From: an uncultured Clostridia bacterium
Lineage (GTDB): Bacteria > Bacillota > Clostridia > Lachnospirales > Lachnospiraceae
DNA: 6,190 nucleotides
Reading direction: 5' to 3'
Assembly: GCA_947088195.1 (NCBI GenBank)
Contig: CAMUFS010000191.1
Location: 1-6,190, forward strand
In this document: one piece after another, positions 1 through 4,701 of the stretch
How the letters are laid out: the number at the start of each line of letters is the position of its first letter
Position numbering within the stretch: position 1 is the stretch's first letter
Made by a program: the position numbers and the translations under genes
The notes under the pieces: generated by a model
Told to the model about the DNA's origin: nothing
Databases searched by the model: none
The model's input: only the letters and a program-made list of their open reading frames with translations

Positions 1-91
1 TCTTTGAATTTTCAAGGTTGGTTTGTTTCTATGCTGTTCAGTTATCAAGGTTCTAGGATATTTCTTATCTGCTGCACTTATCAGCGACAGC
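1..91 (-). promoter_or_regulatory. Probable rRNA operon 5' leader (continues off left edge)
   Basis: This is the transcribed region downstream of the strong promoter at 98-126, read leftwards, and it contains no open reading frame. Seen: it opens with a short hairpin (arms 84-90 and 69-75, one mismatch). It then carries two related copies of an AACCTTGAWAAY-like motif on the minus strand, at 41-52 and 8-19; the first runs on into ACTGAACAGC. Known: Gram-positive rRNA leaders and spacers carry a boxA-like TTTGAAAACTRAACA element followed by an A-rich stretch, and this leader resembles it. Inferred: a 16S rRNA gene, or less likely another stable RNA, begins just beyond position 1. The rRNA itself is not in the window. 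Confidence 0.6.
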
Positions 92-97
92 TTGTTT

Positions 98-150
98 ATA
101 ATACCACACTCAAAGTTATTTGTCAACTACTTTTTTTAAAAAACTTTAAA
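98..150 (-). promoter_or_regulatory. Strong stable-RNA promoter with UP-like element
   Basis: On the minus strand a perfect -35 box TTGACA (121-126) is followed by a 17-base spacer and the -10 box TATTAT (98-103). TGG directly precedes the -10, giving an extended -10. The 131-150 stretch upstream of the -35 is entirely A/T except for one C, as expected of an UP element that boosts rRNA promoters. The predicted start is near 91. It lies about 60 bases downstream of the tRNA-Ser 3' end, so it would add transcription to whatever follows at the left edge. A vegetative sigma-A promoter is the clear reading. Confidence 0.82.
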
Positions 151-188
151 TGTTGTAAAATATCATATATTATATAAATTAATGAGAA

Positions 189-276
189 CGGAGAAAGAGG
201 GATTTGAACCCTCGCGCCGCGCAAACGACCTACACCCTTAGCAGGGGCGCCTCTTCAGCCTCTTGAGTATTTCTCC
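189..276 (-). tRNA. tRNA-Ser (anticodon GCU)
   Basis: An 88-base class II tRNA on the minus strand that reads AGC/AGU serine codons. The 7-bp acceptor stem pairs GGAGAAA (270-276) with TTTCTCC (190-196), and the discriminator base is G (189), as is usual for serine tRNAs. The anticodon loop CTGCTAA lies at 238-244 with anticodon GCT at 240-242; its stem is CGCCC/GGGTG with one G-U pair. A long variable arm containing a GTCG/CGGC stem identifies the type. The T arm is GAGGG-TTCAAAT-CCCTC. CCA is not encoded (the gene is followed by TTC), so it must be added after transcription. Nothing suggests a pseudogene. Confidence 0.97.
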
Positions 277-335
277 TCAATCTGAATAACTTATCTACTA
301 TATGATATTGCTGCATCAACTATGACGCAAAAATA

Positions 336-364
336 ATTATACTAGACTGTTTTTAATTTGTCAA
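336..364 (-). promoter_or_regulatory. Promoter of tRNA-Ser, perfect sigma-A consensus
   Basis: Minus-strand TTGACA (359-364), a 17-base spacer and TATAAT (336-341) match the vegetative consensus at all twelve positions. An A/T-rich tract (about 369-388) lies upstream. The start is predicted near 329, giving a leader of about 53 bases before the mature tRNA. That leader can fold a hairpin at 308-330. The promoter begins only 19 bases after the stop codon of the acyltransferase gene, so the tRNA is separately expressed even though the genes point the same way. Confidence 0.88.
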
Positions 365-383
365 CGTGTTTTTATAAATTTTT

Positions 384-1094
384 TTATTTCAAATTTTCTC
401 TAATTTTCACTTCAATGCGTCTCTTTACTTCAGCAGCGATCTCTGTTGATTTCATATCTTTGTATTCCTCATACACAAGGGGTTTCATATAGAATAATTT
501 CACCGTTATTCTTTGAATCGAATTTGTATCAAATGCTTTAAATGCATCGATCAAAGCCACTGGTACAATCGGGCACCTCGCCATAATTGCACTTTTAAAA
601 GTGCCTGCTTTAAAGTCTTGCATTTCATTTCCATTGGGAGAACGAGTTCCCTCAGCAAAGATAACATACCTTCTTCCTTCTTTGACTTCCTCCGCCACTT
701 GTTTGATCACCTGCAGCGATTGACGGACATCCTCCCGATCCATAAGCTGTGCTTTAATCAGTCTTATAATCTGTTTTACTAGAAACACATGTTCCATCTC
801 TTTTTTCACTACAGCAGAAAATGGTTTTTCATGTGATTCAAACAATGCCAATGTGTCAAATAACCCCTGATGGTTGGGAAACATAATATATCCTCCCTCT
901 TTTGGAAGATTCTCCATTCCATGGGCATCAATAATCACTCTCCCTGCTCGATTGATTCGCCTCATCATACCATGCAAAAGCTCATAACGCTGTTCTTCTG
1001 TATATTGATCCGATTTTCCATATTTGCATACATAATAAAACCATATTGGCGCAATATAAAATAAACGTGCCACCATCAATAGTATTCTTTTCAA
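384..1094 (-). CDS. plsC: 1-acyl-sn-glycerol-3-phosphate acyltransferase (PlsC family)
   Basis: A 236-residue lysophospholipid acyltransferase, expected to add the second acyl chain to lysophosphatidic acid at the inner face of the membrane, making phosphatidic acid. Seen: an N-terminal hydrophobic segment (about residues 4-23), the catalytic HX4D motif NHQGLFD (His75, Asp80), a motif II-like stretch ending LMDR (117-120), motif III FAEGTRS (146-152) and motif IV VPVAL (177-181), in the family order. Length is typical of small bacterial PlsC proteins. The start is TTG, chosen because AGGAG lies five bases upstream and TTGA overlaps the stop of the fumarase beta gene by four bases; an in-frame ATG six codons later has weaker support. 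It is the last gene of the fumarase cluster, with translational coupling likely. The acyl-donor (acyl-ACP, acyl-CoA or other) and exact acceptor cannot be told from sequence. Confidence 0.9.
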   Translation of the reverse strand: MKRILLMVARLFYIAPIWFYYVCKYGKSDQYTEEQRYELLHGMMRRINRAGRVIIDAHGMENLPKEGGYIMFPNHQGLFDTLALFESHEKPFSAVVKKEMEHVFLVKQIIRLIKAQLMDREDVRQSLQVIKQVAEEVKEGRRYVIFAEGTRSPNGNEMQDFKAGTFKSAIMARCPIVPVALIDAFKAFDTNSIQRITVKLFYMKPLVYEEYKDMKSTEIAAEVKRRIEVKIRENLK

Positions 1095-1657
1095 CTTTTC
1101 TCCTCTCGGTGGCTCTTATATTGTTCTGTCGCCATACCATATAGATTATTTCCCTCACTATCGATCACAACAATTACAGGAAAATTCTTAACTTCAAGGC
1201 GCCGAATCGCTTCTGTACCAAGATCTTCATAAGCGATCACCTCCGAGGACTGAATCCTTTTTGACAAAAGTGCTCCTGCTCCTCCCACCGCTGCAAAGTA
1301 TACAGCTTTGTTTCTTATCATTGCATCGATCACTTCTCTGGAACGTTTTCCTTTTCCTATCATTCCTTTTAAACCAAGATCAAGAAGATCTGGTGTATAT
1401 TTATCCATTCTACTGCTAGTTGTGGGGCCTGCCGAACCGATCACTCTTCCTTCCCTTGCTGGAGATGGTCCCATATAATATATTATATTATGATCCATCT
1501 CAAGAGGAAGCTTTTCAGAAGCGCGCAAAGAATCTGCCATCCTCTTATGCGCAGCGTCCCTTGCCGTATAGATCGTTCCTGTAATATACACATAATCTCC
1601 AGCTTTTAGATTTTTTATATCTTCCTCTCTTAATGGTGCTTTTATATATTTTTCCAT
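1091..1657 (-). CDS. Class I fumarate hydratase, beta (C-terminal) subunit
   Basis: The small subunit of an iron-sulphur fumarase, which with the alpha subunit interconverts fumarate and L-malate in the cytosol; the two correspond to the C- and N-terminal parts of single-chain FumA. Seen in the 188-residue product: TARDAAHKR (31-39), YYMGPSP (60-66), GSAGPTTSSRMD (74-85), GMIGKGKRS (98-106), VGGAGAL (124-130) and LGTEAIRRLEVKNFPV (146-161), all family hallmarks in order. Start: an earlier in-frame ATG at 1678 overlaps the alpha stop as ATGA, but has no ribosome binding site and adds seven poorly family-like residues. The ATG at 1657 has GAGGG five bases upstream, so I prefer it. The gene follows alpha directly and overlaps the acyltransferase start by four bases. 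L(+)-tartrate dehydratase beta (TtdB) is the main alternative, because the families are close. Confidence 0.92.
   Translation of the reverse strand: MEKYIKAPLREEDIKNLKAGDYVYITGTIYTARDAAHKRMADSLRASEKLPLEMDHNIIYYMGPSPAREGRVIGSAGPTTSSRMDKYTPDLLDLGLKGMIGKGKRSREVIDAMIRNKAVYFAAVGGAGALLSKRIQSSEVIAYEDLGTEAIRRLEVKNFPVIVVIDSEGNNLYGMATEQYKSHREEKS
1100..1104 (-). promoter_or_regulatory. Ribosome binding site deciding the TTG start of plsC
   Basis: AGGAG on the minus strand sits five bases before the TTG at 1094, inside the last codons of the fumarase beta gene. It supports the unusual TTG start over the ATG at 1076 and places initiation exactly where the upstream ribosome terminates. Confidence 0.7.
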
Positions 1658-1662
1658 ATTTT

Positions 1663-1667
1663 CCCTC
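1663..1667 (-). promoter_or_regulatory. Ribosome binding site deciding the fumarase beta start
   Basis: GAGGG on the minus strand lies five bases before the ATG at 1657 and falls inside the extra codons that would be translated from the ATG at 1678. The 1678 ATG has only an A/T-rich sequence upstream with no purine-rich site at proper spacing. Confidence 0.65.
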
Positions 1668-1674
1668 TTCTTTA

Positions 1675-2526
1675 TCATATTATTCTGGTTATATGTCTAT
1701 TTACATGACAACATATATTTACTGCCACCGGAAGACCAGCTATATGTGTAGGATAAGTCTCTACGTTGACAGCGAGAGCTGTCTGCGTTCCCCCAAGGCC
1801 ACCGGGACCTATCCCAAGTGCATTGATAGATGCTAACAAATCCTTTTCCAGATCTCGAAGATAGGATTTATTAGGTTTTTCATTCAGATTTCTTACCAAC
1901 GCTTTTTTCGCCAAAAATGCACATTTTTCAAAGGTTCCCCCGATTCCTACACCAACCACCATAGGAGGACAGGCATTAGGACCTGCCTCTCTCACCGCAG
2001 TAAGCACTGCTTCCTTCACTCCCTCAATCCCGTCCGCAGGCTTAAGCATGAAAACTCGGCTCATATTTTCACTTCCAAAGCCCTTTGGCGCAACCGTCAG
2101 CTCCACACGATCGCCATCTACAATATCATAATGAATAACTGCTGGCGTATTATCTTTTGTATTTTCTCTAAAAATCGGATCGGCAACTACGGACTTTCTC
2201 AAATATCCTTGTACATATCCCTGACGCACTCCCTCATTGATCGCCTCTGTCAGATTACCGCCATCAAAATGAACATTTTGACCTATTTTCGCAAAGATCA
2301 CTGCCATACCAGTATCCTGACAAATCGGGATCATCTCTTCTCCTGCAATTTTTAGATTCTCTTCTAGCTGATTTAAAATCTGTCTTCCCAGAGAAGATTC
2401 TTCTTTTAGAACCGCTGCCTCAAAAACTTCTTCCATATCCTCCGAAAGAAAATGATTTGCCTCTATACACATTTCCTTTATATTTTCTGTCACTGTATAG
2501 ACATCTATAATTCTTATATTCTTCAT
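1675..2526 (-). CDS. Class I fumarate hydratase, alpha (N-terminal) subunit
   Basis: A 283-residue [4Fe-4S] subunit of the oxygen-sensitive class I fumarase (FumA N-terminal / TtdA family), acting in the reductive or oxidative C4-acid branch between malate and fumarate. Seen: ICQDTG with Cys69, GPNACPPMVVGVGIGG with Cys186, and ICCHVNRH with Cys272/Cys273. By spacing and family comparison Cys69, Cys186 and Cys273 are the likely cluster ligands. Other hallmarks are GFGSENMS (149-156) and GIGPGGLGGTQTAL (238-251). Length fits the two-subunit form. The ATG at 2526 has AGGGAG four bases upstream. It is the first gene of the cluster, with its own promoter in the divergent region. L(+)-tartrate dehydratase alpha is the alternative; the absence of tartrate genes nearby and the commonness of split fumarase in Clostridia favour fumarase. 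Confidence 0.92.
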   Translation of the reverse strand: MKNIRIIDVYTVTENIKEMCIEANHFLSEDMEEVFEAAVLKEESSLGRQILNQLEENLKIAGEEMIPICQDTGMAVIFAKIGQNVHFDGGNLTEAINEGVRQGYVQGYLRKSVVADPIFRENTKDNTPAVIHYDIVDGDRVELTVAPKGFGSENMSRVFMLKPADGIEGVKEAVLTAVREAGPNACPPMVVGVGIGGTFEKCAFLAKKALVRNLNEKPNKSYLRDLEKDLLASINALGIGPGGLGGTQTALAVNVETYPTHIAGLPVAVNICCHVNRHITRII

Positions 2527-2560
2527 ACCTCTCCCTACCTTTTTTGAAATAGCTCAAATC

Positions 2561-2590
2561 ATACTATTTTAATATACATTTTATTGTCAA
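2561..2590 (-). promoter_or_regulatory. Candidate promoter of the fumarase-plsC cluster
   Basis: Minus-strand TTGACA (2585-2590), an 18-base spacer and TAGTAT (2561-2566, four of six matches) make a plausible sigma-A promoter with a start near 2554, giving a leader of under 30 bases. A nearby TATGAT (2557-2562) is an alternative -10 but leaves an overlong spacer. The region is so A/T-rich that the -10 assignment is uncertain. Confidence 0.5.
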
Positions 2591-2592
2591 TA

Positions 2593-2616
2593 GATAAAAC
2601 GCAATAATATTTTATC
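2593..2616. repeat. 24-bp interrupted palindrome upstream of the fumarase promoter
   Basis: GATAAAA (2593-2599) and TTTTATC (2610-2616) form a perfect 7-bp inverted repeat separated by ten bases. It lies two bases upstream of the proposed fumarase -35 box and about 40 bases from the -35 box of the divergent operon. It could be a transcription factor site, but short A/T palindromes arise easily by chance in such a region. Confidence 0.35.
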
Positions 2617-2654
2617 ATATTAAAAAAAAATTGTCATTATTTTATAAAAATACC

Positions 2655-2683
2655 TTGACTTTTCATTTATCTTTTTGTATTAT
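2655..2683 (+). promoter_or_regulatory. Promoter of the GntR-ABC transporter operon
   Basis: TTGACT (2655-2660), a 17-base spacer and TATTAT (2678-2683) match sigma-A consensus at ten of twelve positions. The start is predicted near 2690, leaving a leader of about 35 bases to the ATG at 2725. The -10 box and start site are embedded in an inverted repeat that probably binds the repressor encoded first in the operon. Confidence 0.78.
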
Positions 2684-2705
2684 TGTATTATATTAATAAT
2701 ACAAT
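2677..2705. promoter_or_regulatory. Probable GntR autoregulatory operator (inverted repeat)
   Basis: ATTGTATTAT (2682-2691) and ATAATACAAT (2696-2705) form a perfect 10-bp inverted repeat with a four-base centre. A second, overlapping repeat pairs GTATTATT (2677-2684) with AATAATAC (2695-2702), because GTATTAT occurs twice eight bases apart (2677-2683, 2685-2691). The site covers the -10 box and the predicted start, so a bound dimer would block transcription. GntR regulators of the YtrA group commonly repress their own operon from such palindromes; binding by this protein is inferred. Confidence 0.65.
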
Positions 2706-2713
2706 TAAAAGAA

Positions 2714-2718
2714 AGGAG
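2714..2718 (+). promoter_or_regulatory. Ribosome binding site deciding the GntR start
   Basis: AGGAG lies six bases before the ATG at 2725. An earlier in-frame ATG at 2683 overlaps the -10 box and lies before the predicted transcription start, so it cannot be the real start for this promoter. Confidence 0.85.
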
Positions 2719-2724
2719 ATATCT

Positions 2725-3096
2725 ATGGCTTGGGAGTTAAAAACTGACAGACCTATCTATACACAGCTACAAGATCACATTAAACTATGCATTATCTCAG
2801 GAAAATATCTACCGGGAGATAAACTTCCATCTGTCAGAGATCTGGCGGAAGAAGCTGCTGTTAATCCAAACACAATGCAAAAAGCACTCGCAGAGCTGGA
2901 GCGCCTTGGAATGGTATATACCCAGAGAACCAGCGGACGTTTTATTACGGAGGATATTCAAATGATCGAGGATCTAAAGCAAAGCATAGCCAAAGAACAA
3001 ATCACAGAATTTTTTAAAGCAATGAAAAAAATTGGATTTTCCATTCAGGAAACAATCCAAATAATTGAAAAAGAAGCAAAGGAGCTGACAATATGA
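2725..3096 (+). CDS. GntR-family transcriptional regulator, YtrA subfamily
   Basis: A 123-residue DNA-binding repressor expected to control its own ABC transporter operon. Seen: an N-terminal winged helix-turn-helix with PIYTQLQDHIK (10-20), SGKYLPGDKLPSVRDLA (25-41), the recognition helix region VNPNTMQKALAELERLGMV (46-64) and a wing TQRTSGRFIT (66-75). This is followed by only about 48 residues of mostly helical C-terminus (79-123), far shorter than the effector domains of FadR, HutC or MocR types. That short tail is the mark of the YtrA group, where it serves mainly in dimer formation and ligand sensing is poorly defined. The gene overlaps the ATPase gene by four bases (ATGA). An inverted repeat over its promoter suggests autoregulation. 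The inducing signal is unknown; related regulators respond to cell-envelope-acting antibiotics, which is only a hint here. Confidence 0.93.
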   Translation: MAWELKTDRPIYTQLQDHIKLCIISGKYLPGDKLPSVRDLAEEAAVNPNTMQKALAELERLGMVYTQRTSGRFITEDIQMIEDLKQSIAKEQITEFFKAMKKIGFSIQETIQIIEKEAKELTI

Positions 3097-3791
3097 ATCC
3101 TATTTTAGAATGTAGAAATCTAACAAAAAAATATGGTTATAAAGAAGCCCTGTCGGGCATTGATCTTTCTGTTGAAAGAGGACGGATTGTCGGACTTCTT
3201 GGACCAAATGGAAGTGGAAAGAGTACCTTGATCAAGCTTTCTAATGGACTTCTCACTCCCACAAATGGCGAACTTCTTATCAATAATATGCCCGTAGGAC
3301 CAGAAACGAAAAAAATTGTCTCCTACCTACCAGAAAGAACCTACTTAAACGGATGGATGAAGGTCTGTGACATTATCAGCTTTTTCGCAGATTTTTACGA
3401 AAACTTTGACAAAAACAAAGCATATGAAATGCTAAAACGCCTCAATATCAATGCAAACGATCGCCTAAAGACAATGTCAAAGGGCACGAAAGAAAAAGTT
3501 CAGCTTATTTTAGTTATGAGCCGTCAAGCAGATCTCTATCTGTTGGATGAACCGATAGGAGGCGTTGATCCTGCGGCAAGAGACTATATATTAAATACAA
3601 TTATCAGCAATTACAACCCAGATGGAACCATTATTATCTCTACTCATCTGATCTCAGATATTGAACAGATATTAGATGACATTATATTTATCCAGAATGG
3701 GACGATTGTGAAAACTGCTTCTGTAGATGATATTCGCTCTCAAGAGGGTAAATCTGTGGATGCATTATTTAGGGAGGTATTCAGATGTTAG
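3093..3791 (+). CDS. ABC transporter ATP-binding protein
   Basis: A 232-residue cytosolic ATPase that would power the membrane protein encoded next. Seen: Walker A GPNGSGKST (37-45); a Q-loop region reading SYLPERTYL (77-85), with Glu81 where many relatives have Gln; a divergent signature MSKGTKEKV (128-136) in place of LSGGQ; Walker B LYLLDEP (148-154) with catalytic Glu153; D-loop GGVDPAAR (156-163); and switch His185 in STHL. The SKG-type signature is usual in the YtrB/BcrA-like ATPase branch, so activity is expected. The start has AAAGGAG eight bases upstream, within the end of the regulator gene. It overlaps the permease gene by seven bases. Pairing with a GntR regulator and a single permease suggests export of, or protection from, a small or peptide compound; no substrate can be assigned. 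Confidence 0.94.
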   Translation: MNPILECRNLTKKYGYKEALSGIDLSVERGRIVGLLGPNGSGKSTLIKLSNGLLTPTNGELLINNMPVGPETKKIVSYLPERTYLNGWMKVCDIISFFADFYENFDKNKAYEMLKRLNINANDRLKTMSKGTKEKVQLILVMSRQADLYLLDEPIGGVDPAARDYILNTIISNYNPDGTIIISTHLISDIEQILDDIIFIQNGTIVKTASVDDIRSQEGKSVDALFREVFRC

Positions 3792-4597
3792 GAAAATTAT
3801 TTAAACATGAATTTAAGGCGACAGGAAGGCATTTTATATTAATGTATATTGTTTTTATTATTTTCACATTATTTAACAAGCTGTTTCTTGAGCTCTCCAT
3901 TCCAAGCAATAAGTTTTTTTCCCATTTTCAAAATATATTTATGTTCTTTTATGTTATCATGTGTGCCGCTATTTTTATTATTACAGGAGTGCTGATTGTA
4001 TATCGCTTTTATAAAAATTTAATGTGTGACGAAGGTTATCTTATGTTTACACTTCCGGTCACAGTTAGTGAGCATATTATTGTAAAAACTGTTATATCCT
4101 TTGTATGGACATTGCTTAGCGCCATTACATTTATAATCTCCATTCTTATATTGGTATGTGGACATGGGTTGGGTGAATTTTTCCATGCATGTACGAAATT
4201 TATTAAAGGATTGTCCACTTATTATGGAACACAGCTCAATTTATTTATTTTAATTTATTTGACTTCTCTTATTATTGGAATTTTTTATAGTATTTTACAA
4301 TCCTATTTTGCAATATCCATTGGACAATTAGCAGGAAAGCATCGCATTTTAACTTCAATAGGAGCTTATTTCGCAATTAATTTCGTGATCCAGAATATCA
4401 TAGGTTTCATCTTTATCTTTACAAATACAATAGATTTAAAGCCTTTCTATATTGATAATGAGATAGAGATTATGGAGAATATTTTCCATTATTTAAATAC
4501 CTTTGGGTTTATATCACTTGTATTAAATACTGCTCTTACGGTTGTGTTCTATTTCGCTACAAATCTTATTCTTACGAGAAAATTGAATTTAGAGTAG
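3785..4597 (+). CDS. ABC-2-like transporter membrane protein (six helices)
   Basis: A 270-residue integral membrane protein, the presumed permease partner of the upstream ATPase. I read six hydrophobic segments at about residues 16-34, 51-74, 98-125, 150-176, 190-213 and 238-262, with both termini predicted in the cytosol. Between helices 2 and 3 sits DEGYLMFTLPVTVSEHII (82-99), a cytosolic motif I recognise from ABC-2-type permeases of Clostridia and the likely contact region for the ATPase; this is from memory, not a search. There is no signal peptide. AGGGAGG lies seven bases before the ATG, inside the ATPase gene, and the genes overlap by seven bases. Because the operon encodes one permease, a homodimer is likely. 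Role in antimicrobial resistance, lipid or peptide export is open. Confidence 0.85.
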   Translation: MLGKLFKHEFKATGRHFILMYIVFIIFTLFNKLFLELSIPSNKFFSHFQNIFMFFYVIMCAAIFIITGVLIVYRFYKNLMCDEGYLMFTLPVTVSEHIIVKTVISFVWTLLSAITFIISILILVCGHGLGEFFHACTKFIKGLSTYYGTQLNLFILIYLTSLIIGIFYSILQSYFAISIGQLAGKHRILTSIGAYFAINFVIQNIIGFIFIFTNTIDLKPFYIDNEIEIMENIFHYLNTFGFISLVLNTALTVVFYFATNLILTRKLNLE

Positions 4598-4649
4598 ATG
4601 TCTACAATGCTTCTAAAAATAGAGATTTATTGAATCATGTGAAAAAAAG

Positions 4650-4685
4650 TTCCGCCCAGCTATACCTTTACAGAACTGGGCGGAA
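4650..4685. terminator. Bidirectional intrinsic terminator between ABC operon and gyrA
   Basis: TTCCGCCCAG (4650-4659) and CTGGGCGGAA (4676-4685) make a perfect 10-bp GC-rich stem with a 16-base loop. On the plus strand it is followed by TATTTTTTG; on the minus strand, by AACTTTTTTTC. Each direction therefore has the hairpin plus U-run of an intrinsic terminator. It stands 52 bases after the permease stop and 16 bases after the gyrA stop, ending both converging transcripts. Confidence 0.93.
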
Positions 4686-4701
4686 TATTTTTTGTCATCG
4701 C

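Noticed and set aside
1470..1495. Run of TATAATATATTATATTATG-like alternation resembling a promoter or palindrome.
   Set aside because: It lies within conserved fumarase beta codons (around the NIIYYMGP stretch) and is explained by low-GC codon use.
2683..2724. Longer N-terminus for the GntR regulator from an ATG at 2683.
   Set aside because: That ATG overlaps the -10 box and precedes the predicted transcription start, and the extra 14 residues are not part of the GntR fold; the ATG at 2725 has a strong AGGAG.
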